A stretch of DNA of 64,000 bases, from assembly GCA_958450365.1 (NCBI GenBank), contig CAUEEP010000915.1:1368501-1432500 (forward strand), given 5' to 3'. This DNA comes from Mesorhabditis belari. Its lineage: Eukaryota; Nematoda; Chromadorea; Rhabditida; Rhabditidae. A program made the position numbers and the translations under genes. A model generated the notes under the pieces. That model worked only from the letters and a program-made list of their open reading frames with translations, made no database searches and was not told the DNA's origin. Positions 46,434 to 56,115 of the stretch are shown here, piece by piece (positions within the stretch are counted from its first letter, which is position 1; the number at the start of each line of letters is the position of its first letter).

Positions 46434-46848
46434 ATGAGATCTTTAAGCATACAGGTAATCTTTTTTATAATAATTACATGAACAATTGGAATAGAAGTTA
46501 CCGTATTTTCTGTAATAGTAGTGCAGTCTATAATAGTGGTGCAGTCTGTAATAGTGGTGCAGGCAGGAGGGGGTTGAAAAAAATAGTAGTGCGCATTACT
46601 ATTACAGAAAATACGGTATTGCTTTTTCAAAAATTTACAACAAGAACATTTGTTCATCATCAAAATACTCGGTAAACAGAAAAAGAGAAACAATTTTGCT
46701 CTCATTTTGTCCCTTTTGATGATTTTGATTCAAAATCGATTCCCGCAACCAGTTTCACCCATTCTCATTCAAAAAATATTCTTTTCAAGCACTCATATGA
46801 ATGTCAAAATATGGGAGATATGGTATTTAAGGTTCGAAATACTGCTTT

Positions 46849-46891
<43 letters not shown>

Positions 46892-48630
46892 CAGTTTTAT
46901 ATAATTTGTTTAGCTTATTTTCTGTGTATTTCTTTTCAATTCAATCGCCGCTGATGAGCATTTAAATGAAAAACAATGCAGTACAAAATGCTCGGTGACT
47001 TTTGATAAAACGGTGAAGTGTTTTGATGAAACACTGCAATTCTTTCAACAAACTCTCATGGGAACGATGAGACAATATGTGCATGTACAGGTTTCTTAGT
47101 TTTGTTTTGTTTTGTTTTGTTTTGTTATTTTTGTTATTTTTGTGAGAAAAATCAGATATCTTTATATCTTTCAGCAAGTGATCTCAACTTTGAACAACGC
47201 GGTCACATTGGATCCCGATGTTGCAGCCAATCATGCAGAAAACTCGATGAAAAAGGTTTCCTAATGGAAATTTGGCTATCTATCACCTTTTAACTAACGT
47301 TCTTTTCTAAATTTGCATGAAGAGTGATTATCATTTGCCCTTCAAATCTACTAAAAAGCAGTGTCTGCCCGTTCGTCCGTTTGTATGGGCTTTCTCGTCT
47401 TTAGGCCAAAACACTGAAATTCTTTTAAAAGTCTATATCTTATATATGTCGTAGCCGATGAAGGATTTCAGCCGATTAAGTTTCAGACTTCTTCGGCTAG
47501 CCGATTAAGTCTCAAAAATAAAATCTTGAGTTATGTATTGACTCAAGTCAATACCACAAACTCAAGCTCTCTAAAAGGCGCTTAAAAGCTAAAAACGCAT
47601 TCTAAAGAGTGCGCATTTTATCATACTATAACCAAAGGCTATAAAAGGGCCCTTTTCGTCATTCATCAAAGGCACGGGTTTAATCGATCTTCAATCCGTT
47701 TCCGATGGAGAATTCAAAGTTTTTGATGGTCTACCAGGATCATTTCACAAAGTTCGTCGTTTTGCGGGCATTGCAAAGGGAAACACAATTTGAAGTTGTC
47801 GATCATCTAATGGAAATATTCGGAACGTTTGGAGCCCCAAAAATTCTTTACTCCGACAACAGAAAGGAGTTCGCCAACAGATTGATAAGGTTTTACTTTT
47901 GTGTCCTATCGAATTTCTTTATGATGCTTTATATTGTTTGCTTTTAGGTCAAAGAACTCGTGAACCGGTGGTATTATTGTTTATTTTTGTTGTTTAGTTT
48001 GGTCGAAAAATGAAAAATGCAAAATGCAACTGCAAATAGAATGCGTTTTTAGCTTTTAAGCGCCTTTTAGAGAGCTTGAGTTTGTGGTATTGACTTGAGT
48101 CAATACATAACTCAAGATTTCATTTTTGAGACTTCTTCGACTGAAATCCTTCATCGGCTACGACATATAAAATATAAGATAGTTAAGTTATTTAAAATCA
48201 AAAAGAACACTGAATGGCACGACGGGGAGTCGAACCCGGGCCTTGTGGGTTGTAGACCAGCGCGCTCCCGACTGAACCACCGCAATGGGAAAACAAACCC
48301 AGAAAAACTCGCTGTTAACCGGGTCTTTCGGCTGATAACTATAATAATTCAGATGAAAATCTACAGTGAAAGCAACATGAATGAAATGTACTCGCCTGAG
48401 GATGCGAAAGATGTTGTGAGAAAACTGACTCTTGATGTGAATGCGGTGAGTTTAGGAAATCTATTAGACAAATAGGATTTCAGAAATTCGTCGATTTGCC
48501 TGTAACTTGTCCTGGTGGTTGTGAGACATCACTTTCTCCTTGGTTGCCAATCTTTATCGCTTCAGCTACTTTGAATATCGTCTTCTTCCTTCTGGCTGCT
48601 GGGACCATGTTGTTAGCGTTGGTTTTATGA
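46434..48630 (+). CDS. Secreted, membrane-anchored protein of unnamed family, paralogue 1
   Basis: Five exons join in phase: 46434-46454, 46914-47090, 47175-47255, 48353-48445 and 48484-48630, about 172 aa. The split first exons make a signal peptide (MRSLSIQ + LIFCVFLFNSIAA). The ectodomain has CSTKC, then CFDETLQFFQQTLMGTMRQY, a helical stretch, and EMYSPEDAKDVVRKL. A CPGGC pair precedes a single membrane span (LPIFIASATLNIVFFLLAAG) at the very end, with almost no cytoplasmic tail. The gene at 49500-50936 shares exon plan, cysteine spacing and the EMYSPEDA block. I do not recognise the family or function. The fourth intron (47256-48352) carries an integrase-bearing inverted-repeat element and a SINE; the first carries a small MITE and a CAAT microsatellite. 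Confidence 0.7.
46499..46618. mobile_element. Small palindromic MITE in intron 1
   Basis: The ends are TACCGTATTTTCTGTAATAG and CTATTACAGAAAATACGGTA around a centre rich in GTAATAGTGGTGCAG repeats; 120 bp in all. The ends combine features of families A and B. Confidence 0.8.
46851..46888. repeat. CAAT tetranucleotide microsatellite
   Basis: Nine to ten perfect CAAT units just before the acceptor of exon 2 of paralogue 1. Confidence 0.95.
47437..48180 (+). mobile_element. Inverted-repeat element carrying a decayed integrase
   Basis: The ends mirror each other: ATCTTATATATGTCGTAGCC at left, and GGCTACGACATATAAAATAT at right. Inner parts also match (CTCAAGCTCTCTAAAAGGCG against CGCCTTTTAGAGAGCTTGAG). 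The arms are about 145-175 bp. The middle encodes part of an rve-type integrase core: LIDLQSVSDGEFK, after a frameshift VYQDHFTKFVVLRAL, then APKILYSDN and EFANRLI, an intron-like gap, and VKELVNRW. The two catalytic aspartates are present (LID, SDN); the glutamate is beyond the fragment. Integrases framed by terminal inverted repeats occur in Ginger-type DNA transposons; capture of a Ty3-type fragment is the alternative. Confidence 0.7.
48209..48290 (-). repeat. tRNA-like SINE unit
   Basis: On the minus strand, CGGTGGTTCAGTCGGGAGCG (A-box region) and GGGTTCGACTCCCCG (B-box, T arm 4 of 5 pairs). The 3' acceptor side TCGTGCC has no partner at the 5' side. It stands directly beside the integrase element. 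Confidence 0.6.
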
Positions 48631-49499
48631 ATTTACATTCTATTGTCAAATATTAAACAGGATTCTGGTGTTTTGATTAAATCAAAATTATTGGGTTGGT
48701 GAATTGAAAACTGCCGGACTTTGAACTAAAATTTATTGAACATAAAACCATGAATTCATTCCAAATAATTTCCATTATTATTGACGAGTCCTGCCCATTT
48801 TACAGGCAATTTGCGGATTCCTCTTTCGTAGTAGGATTTTGGTTTGTGTGTGAGACAAGTGTGAGACTCAAAAATGGAGGACTGGAGATGTCCCAGTTTG
48901 AGCACTTTCTTCAAAAGAAACCCATTTTAGTGTCAATAGAAAAGTTGTAGAGAATCAAAAATTAGGCTTATAGCCAAATTTCCAAAAAGATACACTTAGT
49001 AGTTTCGCTTAAAATGCAAGTTTTGTGAAAATTCGTAAATTTCGCATTTCTTGAAAACCAGTTTTTGAATCGTTCTGAAAATTTGGATATAAGCTTGATT
49101 TTTGATTCTCTACAACTTTTTTATTGACACCAAAATGGGTTTCTTTTACAGAAAGTGCTCAAACTGTCACATATGACAATAGCCCGCAGTTTTCAATTCA
49201 CCAACCCAATAGTAAAGGATTAAAACAATAAATTCCAGCACAAAGAGAGAGGAGAGACAAGCAGCAAAAATCTTTCAAGAAGCTCTCATCACCACTCATG
49301 GAATCAAGAAAGATTAAATGTTTTTATAAATAAATAAACTTTCACAAAATATTTCAAGTAAACATTTGTGTGAACACCCGAGGATTACTCTTCAAGAGAA
49401 ACTGAAAGAAAAAAGAGGAAAACCTTTGAATTTGTGTCTTTTCAATATTTACAGAAAGTCTATCTTTTGAAAAAGTGACTACATTTTACTTATTTCTAA
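48631..49499. other. Spacer between the two paralogues, mostly a mariner
   Basis: Apart from the mariner at 48691-49209 there are about 290 bp of AT-rich DNA leading to the ATG of paralogue 2; no other feature was seen. Confidence 0.5.
48691..49209 (-). mobile_element. Internally deleted mariner, copy 3
   Basis: Flanked by TA, with ends TTGGGTTGGTGAATTGAAAA and TTTTCAATTCACCAACCCAA. The interior is nearly the same as in copies at 10771 and 56846, so all three derive from one deleted master copy. Confidence 0.9.
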
Positions 49500-50936
49500 A
49501 TGAATCCAGCTTTAACTATATTTTTGACTTTATTATTAGCAGAGGTAATGTTATCAAAATTTAAACTGTTCAACATTTTGCGATCAATCTTTTGGAAAGC
49601 TTGATCCAATCCATTTTACAAGGCAAACTTACTAAACTTTTCAAAGATTGGACTATTGAAATTTACACAATTTCAGCCTCCTTTTGTCGCTTCCCAATTT
49701 ACTGCTCCGAACTATAAAATCTCGGGATGTGACACTCGTTGTGAGATCGATTCGGAGCAAGATATCGCTTGTTTCAATCAAACTCTCAATTTCTTTGAGA
49801 ACACTTTAATGGCAACAATGAGGAATTATATCTATGCAAATGTAATAAGTTAATAAACTTTATGAAAAAATGGCTTTAGTTGAACATTGCTTCTTTTCTT
49901 CAATCAGTTGGGAACACAGAGCGACCGATTTTGGATCAATATCTAAGGAGAGCTTTTCACAGTATGGAAAAGGTCATTAAAAAAAGATTTTGAAAGTTTT
50001 CTTGTCTTTTTAAAATAGTGATCAAATTTAAATGTCAATTTACAGGATAAAGTCTATTATCGAAGTGATACCGAAGAAATGTACTCACCTGAGGATGCAA
50101 CCGATGTTGTAACCAAATTGTCCGAAATAATTATGGTATCTTATAGATATTTAAGAGCATTTGTCCAAAATTTAAGTCAAAAATTGCAGAATGAACCCAT
50201 TCCCAATTCCTCATCCGATGTTCTTTGCCCTATTGGTTGTGAAGAGGAAAAGAAAACATGGCTAGGCATTTTCCTCGCTTCACTCGCTCTCAACCTTTTC
50301 CTTGTCGCTGTCGGAATTATTTGTGTGATCATTACGTTAGTTTAGCAAAATTTGAACATTTTTAACAAGTAAAAAGCTAAATTTTGAGACCATCAAGGTT
50401 GCGTCGCTGTGTAAAAATGAAAATTGCGCCAAATGGAACTGCCATTTACCAAGGCTTTCGTTTTGTGCGAGTCTGGTATCAAAATGTAGCCCTTCAATTG
50501 GGCTACACGATGGTATAAAAAACTTTTAGAAAAACCGTTGTTTAGTACAAGAAAAATGACCGCAAAGTGAGAGCACCGACTGTACATCGCAATACTAACG
50601 TAGCGTCTTTTGTATGGGTGCGTAGTGTTCATCCTATCACTTTGCGGCTACTTTTCTTGTACTAAACAACGGTTTTTCTAAAAGTTTTTATACCATCTTG
50701 TAGCCCAATTGAAGGGCTAAATTTTGATACAAGACTAGCACAAAGCGAAAGCCCTAGCAAATGGCAATTCCATTCGGCGCAATTTTCATTTTTACACAGC
50801 GGCGCAATCTTTATGATTCCTAAATTTTGATCAATTCACTTTCAGAACTTTGCGAGCCAACAAAAAAGCAGCCAGTTTCTACAAGAATATTTCCCTCGCA
50901 AACGAATTCGAAACGAAAAAAGAGAAAGTTAAATGA
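49500..50936 (+). CDS. Secreted, membrane-anchored protein of unnamed family, paralogue 2
   Basis: Exons: 49500-49544, 49677-49848, 49908-49972, 50046-50135, 50190-50335 and 50846-50936, all in phase (about 202 aa). Signal peptide MNPALTIFLTLLLAE; CDTRC then CFNQTLNFFENTLMATMRNY; ERPILDQYLRRAFHSMEK; EMYSPEDATDVVTKL; CPIGC; one membrane span (LASLALNLFLVAVGIICVII); and, if the last intron is removed, a basic cytoplasmic tail (RANKKAASFYKN ... KEKVK). If the last intron is kept, the protein ends four residues after the span (ITLV) at 50343-50345, like paralogue 1. The last intron consists almost wholly of a palindromic MITE, so the tail may be a gained or alternative end. Function unknown. Confidence 0.7.
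50385..50816. mobile_element. Palindromic element in the last intron of paralogue 2
   Basis: Arms of about 190 bp: AAAATGAAAATTGCGCCAAA and ATGGAACTGCCATTTACC on the left return inverted on the right (GGCGCAATTTTCATTTTTAC). The core words CCGTTGTTTAGTACAAGAAA / TTTCTTGTACTAAACAACGG are perfect reverse complements. It carries no gene. Confidence 0.85.
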
Positions 50937-51299
50937 GAGAATAAATTTTTGGGTGTATTTTCTCTGAACTGAAAATGCCTACCATTTAATCATCATCTGA
51001 TTATCTCAACAATCTCAGACATAACTTATAAAAACCAAAAGAAACTTATGATGTAAACCATTTGCTTAAGATGGAACGGCGAATGTACTTGAAAATAAAC
51101 TCTTTTTACGCAACCCCTCTTTCACTCACTCTTTCACTCACACCTAAGCCTCACTCGTCATGCTTATCAGGGAAATTTAAGAATTCAGAAGGCTAAAAAC
51201 CGAAGATACGCTTATTTCTCATTTTTTCTCACCCAGACCTTAACTTTCCACATTTGCCATTTGCCCCAGTTATTCTTAGAGCAGCAGCCAAAGGTCTCT

Positions 51300-52154
51300 A
51301 TGAAGCAGTTACTTTATTTTTCCCTTCCAATTTTGGCCTTTTCTTCACCATTAACCGATTCACAAGTTCGTTCAGTTGATAAAAAAGGCTTAAAATATAA
51401 TATAGTTGTGCCATTTAAAATAAAAAATAAAAAAGTCTATATTGAGTGGCACTACGGGGGGTCGAACCCGAGTAGTGTGGGTTCTTAGACAAGCGCGCTC
51501 CTGACTGCGTCACGCCGACGAAACCTACCAACCTCAAAACATCCCCAAAAACTGCCTTTAGACGGGTTTTCTGATTTAATTTGATAATTAGCATATTATT
51601 AGAACAAGATCCCGTTCCCGGGTCTCGGCTACAATCCCCCCTTCAAAACCTATTCGGGTTATTTGGATGCAAGGAATCAAAGTGGAAACTCGAATTGGCG
51701 CTTGTTTTATTGGTTTATTTCAACAATTTTAAGTAAAAAAATATTTATTTTATGGTTAACGGAGTCAAAGAATGATCCAGCAAAAGATCCACTTGCTATC
51801 TATTTGGCTGGAGGTGAGTGACAAGGGAAAACGCTTATTTATCGCTTTTTCTCACCCAGATCGTAACTTTTCACAATTTGCCCCATTTTGATCACTGGCT
51901 TTTTCGCACACAATCCTCCCAACTATGAGACTTTACTGGTTGATCCAACTCCACAACCTATTCAATTTGCCGCTTCAAACAATCCGACCGATCTGACTAG
52001 TCAATCACCTACATTCTCGTCGGTTACAACTCAACCACCATCAGCCAATCCAACCTCAGCTTCTACTACAGCTCAACCAGAGACAAAATCGTCTTTCACT
52101 CTTTTCTCTGCTCATTTAGCCATTTCTTTGGTGTTTTCAATGTGGAATTTTTAA
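51300..52154 (+). pseudogene. Serine carboxypeptidase (S10) remnant lacking the catalytic core
   Basis: Exon 1 (51300 to about 51362) encodes a signal peptide, MKQLLYFSLPILAFSSPLT. Exon 2 (from about 51611) reads IPFPGLGYNPPFKTYSGYL, then NWRLFYWF, and SKNDPAKDPLAIYLAGG, which match the start of S10 enzymes (PGL, YSGYL, YWF, DP-DP, W/YL-GG). In working enzymes GG is followed by PGCSS. Here the reading instead reaches a donor, and the next open frame (about 51888-52154) is a Ser/Thr/Pro-rich stalk (TTQPPSANPTSASTTAQP) ending in a hydrophobic GPI-like tail (FSAHLAISLVFSMWNF). The catalytic Ser, Asp and His regions are all missing. A 60-bp direct repeat (around 51195-51260 and 51827-51893) brackets the fragment. 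It is an internally deleted copy, possibly still transcribed. Confidence 0.65.
51440..51520 (-). repeat. tRNA-like SINE unit
   Basis: On the minus strand: GGCGTGACGCAGTCAGGAGC at the head and CTCGGGTTCGACCCCC then GTAGTGCC at the tail. It is the best folding of the family (T stem good, acceptor stem with wobbles), but the anticodon arm is irregular. It lies in intron 1 of the S10 remnant. Confidence 0.6.
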
Positions 52155-52231
52155 AATAAGCTTTTAAAATTGTATTTGTAGCCATTTCCATAAATCTATA
52201 AGTTTCTTAAAGGCTTATAAATAAAGATTTA

Positions 52232-53794
52232 TTATGGAATTCTCTCCCATTGAGCTTTCAATTGAGTGAAGTAATCGTCTTGATTTGCCCCGGTGTACAT
52301 ATCCTGAAAATCTGTTTTTAGGCTCATTTGTTATGGGTTAACATTAAAGCAGAAGCATCTGTTCACCTTTCCGTTAACATCTTTGACTCGAATGTCCACA
52401 ATCTCTTTCGGTCTATTCGGTTCGACATTGATACGCCTGGAAACAAATTCAACACTATAGAACGCTTGAAGGCAAATGTAATTGTTTTTAAAACACATTA
52501 AAAACGGTACAAATGACAAATAGCACCTTATTCTTCTCATTTTCCCTAGGAAGATCCTCTTTGCGAACTCGTACAACTGACGATCACAGAATAGCATCAT
52601 TACCGTGAATTTGAAGAATTGCCTAAAAATCTAGTCATGAAAAATGCATTTTCTCACAAGGCCAAAAGCAAATTGAGCATAATCCCTAAAATATTGCGAA
52701 TTGTCCACGATGTTGTGGTGAAATGACAAAAATATAGAAGCGAGTAAATGATGTTGTTTATGGCAGTGTGCAAGATGTAGAGTAAGAGAATCTAAAGGTT
52801 GATTATTTCAGAAATTGATTGAAAGCCTAAGCCTAAGCCTAAGCCTAAGCCTAAGCCTAAGCCTCGCCTAAGCCTTCAATCATTCCTTACTTTCATCGAT
52901 TTCACATTGACTATCAGTTGATACTTTTTGCTTAATGTGTAGCCCATTGAGTGAAGTTTCCGTTTTCGTCTCTCGTTTGTCCATGTCATCAACAAACCAA
53001 TCTAGATTTTTGATTTTGTTCTACAGGCGAAAGAAAACTCCTTACAAGTCCTGTGACAAGAGAGACGCAGATTTCAATATTGTTCGAGATACCGCGACGG
53101 TAGAAAGAGAAATCTAAGGGAAGTTTTGAAGAACGCAAAGAAACTTTAGCTATAATCCAATCAATAATTGATCAGAACTAGTCACAAGTCCCATTTCTCA
53201 CCAAACGTGAAAAAGCCCGCTAACGCGATTGAAACAAAGATTCCAAAAAGGATCAATCCAATGAAGTATGGCTGATAGAAATGATGTTCATATGTGGCAA
53301 AGTAAACAGTAGCCACAATACGCTCAATCATCACTCCTGCAAGACCGGCTAAAAGTGCTATTATCAATACCACAAGTTTAAATACAAAATAAATACAAAA
53401 TTTGAGTCGCGTTTAAGCAAAAAGTTGGGTTTCGGTATAAAGGCCATACGAAAAATATCACTACTTGCACTTTTTCAACTTTGGCACAGTGAGTAGTGCG
53501 CTGGGCTCACGCCCACACTCCCAACTTCGACTCCCGGCTGTGTCGATGCACAACTACATATAGTTATAAGCCTAACAAACTAAAAATCATGTAAATCGGC
53601 CAACGGCGAGCTGAGAACTTGCGCGTACAGACAGACAGATCGACAGACAGACGGACAGACAGACCGGCGGACAGGCGGGCAGACAGACCGGCGGACAGAC
53701 AAACCGGCGGACAGACAGACAGGCGAACTGACAGACCGGTGGACAGACAGACAGACAGACAGGCGGACAGACACACAGGCGGACTGACAGACAC

Positions 53795-53825
<31 letters not shown>

Positions 53826-54323
53826 TTGATTTTATATATCGTATGCCTTGATTTAACCCGACCGTTAACAAGCGTTATCATATAAGCCCGCGTAAATGAG
53901 GCAACTTGTAGCACAAGCGAACATGTTTCGGTGCCTAAAGATTTTTCTTCAATTCCCTTTGACTTTTCAACTCACTTTCTTGATAGATTTCACAAGCACC
54001 AGGCTGTATCTCATAGGCAATCATCACAAAACGAGAAATTCCATAGAGGTAAAAATGATAGAATCCCGTGTGAATAATCATTAGTGTATTTGAATGAAAG
54101 ATCTAGAATTTGAAGTTACTATGTTGATGTTGATGAGTTGATGATCTGTTAATTGATCTACACTTACACGAGCTGCTGAAGAAACATAATGACTGAATGG
54201 AATGCTTAAAAAGGTCAACAGATAGATGAACGTTTCGAGGAGATAACTGAAGGAAATAATTGCTTCCATTTCATCTTCGTAACCAGCAGATATATTAATA
54301 AACATCAACATTTGAAGCTTCAT
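52232..54323 (-). CDS. Chemoreceptor of the Sra superfamily (sre/srab-like)
   Basis: Nine exons join in phase: 54323-54168, 54102-53976, 53357-53202, 53113-53046, 53001-52891, 52791-52658, 52622-52527, 52436-52367 and 52303-52232, 329 aa. Hallmarks of the superfamily are in place: IFHSNTLMIIH after TM1; ERIVATVYFATYE at the end of TM3 (the ER-ATxxxxxYE motif); NERRKRKLHSMGYTLSKKYQ and NVKSMK between TM4/5 and TM5 (the LSxxYQ-N-K motif); and a C-tail with NVEPNRPKEIV. Length fits the usual 330-350 aa. It is expected in ciliated sensory neurons as an odorant receptor; the ligand is unknown. Introns carry interstitial telomere repeats (intron 5) and an ACAG satellite with a tRNA-like unit (intron 2). 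The acceptor of exon 5 (AAATCTAG) is inside a 44-bp intron. Confidence 0.85.
52825..52874. repeat. Interstitial telomere repeat (GCCTAA)n
   Basis: Six perfect GCCTAA units (52825-52860), then GCCTC, another GCCTAA and a partial unit. GCCTAA is the reverse complement of TTAGGC, the telomere unit of many nematodes. It lies in an intron of the Sra-type receptor gene. Confidence 0.93.
53477..53545 (+). repeat. tRNA-like SINE fragment
   Basis: TTGGCACAGTGAGTAGTGCG begins it and CAACTTCGACTCCCGGCTGT ends it. The B-box is changed (AACTTCGACTCCC). It is the most decayed of the tRNA-like units. Confidence 0.5.
53619..53830. repeat. ACAG-based microsatellite/minisatellite
   Basis: About 210 bp built from CAGA units mixed with CCGGCGGACAGAC variants. 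It creates long spurious Cys/Leu/Ser- and Asp/Arg-rich open frames. Located in intron 2 of the Sra-type receptor. Confidence 0.92.
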
Positions 54324-55008
54324 TTTGAGAACTTGCAATAAGAAATTATTAGAATTAGACTGGCAATGGAAAGCTGAGACAGGTGAATTTTAAAAATCTG
54401 GTTTTTGAGGTCAGAAGATATCAGAAGAAATATAAAAAATCAAGTTGTATGAGTTAGTTTTTATTAGTTTCAGAAAAATGAGGAAGTTGCTCTTAAATGA
54501 AAATGCTTGCAAGGTTTTTCATAGGTAATATTTAGAGCAATCTTGAGAGAAAGCCTGTAGTTATCTCTAATTTTGGACAAAGATTTCTTTGAATTCTTTT
54601 GCGAGGTCGAACTTTATATTCAATCTTTGGTTTTCAACAAGTTTAAGAAAAGTTTGGTTTTTTTGATATCTGGGGGAGGGGGGAATCTCAGAAAAAAATT
54701 AGCTGGAAGGAGGAACAATTTCCGTTCATTTTCCACTTGATTTCTTGCTTTTACAAGATATAAGACATTTTTTTTCTCTATATAGACATTATAGACATTA
54801 TAGACACCTATATTTGGGGGCCGGTGCTGCAAGTTCTCTGCACTTAGGCAGATCCCGGAGGAAGTCAATGCTGCAAGCTCTCTAGGTTAGGCAACTATAA
54901 GCGCTTATAAACTCCAGATCCTAGAGAGCTTCCAGCATTGATCCCTAACTATATGCGCCTATAATATAAGACACTTCCCTCAGCTTTCTGAGATCCCCCA
55001 GATAATAC

Positions 55009-55445
55009 AGGGTGCTCTAAAATTACCCGAACCAACCTCTGTTTGCTGTGCTTTGCCGTTATGCCGTTGACTATCTTTGCTACTTTTTAGGCATAAAACC
55101 ATTTCGGGAACAAAATTTGGTGCTTTCAGCAGGGTGGGGCGCCTGCCCACAATGAACCAAATTGTTGAAAGCAATCTAGAGAATGCTTTTCTTTTCTTCA
55201 AAATGGAGTGGAATTGCGTCGAACACCACCTTACAGCCCCGACTTCAACCCGAACATTTATGGTCGATTGTTAAGCGAAAACTCAAAGGACAAAAATTTC
55301 GAAACAAGGCTGAACTATGGATCCATATGGAGCAAGTATGGATGGCGATCTCTCAACAAGTGTTGCTCAATCATCTCATCGATCCCCAGACGACTACAAA
55401 AGATCATTCAAGCAAAAGGAGCTGCTACAAAGTATTAAAGTTATT
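55009..55445 (+). pseudogene. Tc1-type transposase C-terminal relic
   Basis: A Tc1-like end, CAGGGTGCTCTAAAATTACC, stands at 55009. Downstream, two frames together read RTPPYSPDFNP, then EHLWSIVKRKLKGQKFRNKA and AISQQVLLN, then PRRLQKIIQAKGAATKY and a stop: the DDE-family C-terminus with its final catalytic E in the NPxEH position. At least two frameshifts separate these pieces and the N-terminal half is absent, so it is dead. Confidence 0.75.
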
Positions 55446-55556
55446 CTATTTTTTTGCTTGCTTTTTGTGGTTAACTCCTTTGTTATTTTTTTCTGTTTTG
55501 CTCTTATTCGAAAACTATACCACAATGGTAGAATTAGTTGCGAAAAAGTTTTCTCT

Positions 55557-56115
55557 TTAACGTTTATTTTTTTGAACAATGTCTTTGGGAGACAATGGTT
55601 GAAGTCTTTTTTTGATGACTGTATTAGTTAAATGATTGAGTATTTGGTACTTTACAGGATTTGGTTATACTCCCACAAACCTTTGCATTTGATGACTGTA
55701 TTGCCAGAGATTATTGCATATTGTTTGTATTTGTTCGCTGACACCTTGGCACTTGAATGTTTAAAAAAACTAATTGAACAATGAGCAACTGCATGGAATG
55801 CAGGAGATGATACCTGAAGTCAAATTGATGGGAGACGTAAGGAACTAATTGGATTTCTTTAAAATATTTATTTCTAGGATCCAGACATTCTCTTTAACGC
55901 TTATTTTTGTGAAAAATATTTTTGGGAGACAATGGTTGAAGACTTTTTTGATGACTGTATTAGTTAAATGATTGAGTATTTGGTACTTTACAGGATTTGG
56001 TTATACTCCCACAAACCTTTGCATTTGATGTCTGTATTGCCAGAGATTATTGCACATTGTTTTTATTTGTTCGTTGACACATTGACAATTGAATTTTTAA
56101 GAAAACTAATAATTT
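55557..56115. repeat. Tandem duplication of about 225 bp
   Basis: 55557-55792 and 55892-56115 share long identical runs (TGATGACTGTATTAGTTAAA, GGATTTGGTTATACTCCCAC). Both contain a TTTACAG acceptor followed by an open stretch, so they may be duplicated exons of a lost gene, but I recognise no family. Confidence 0.8.

Noticed and set aside
49841..49861. Donor directly after GCAAAT (GTAATAAG) for paralogue 2 exon 2
   Set aside because: It gives a stop 12 residues into the next exon. The GTTAAT donor seven bases later keeps a frame that aligns with paralogue 1.
51440..51520. Functional tRNA gene
   Set aside because: Boxes are present but the anticodon arm and acceptor stem do not form properly, and similar decayed copies with shared flanks exist.
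53564..53914. Long Cys/Leu/Ser-rich and Asp/Arg-rich open frames
   Set aside because: Produced by the CAGA/CCGGCGGACAGAC satellite in a receptor intron.
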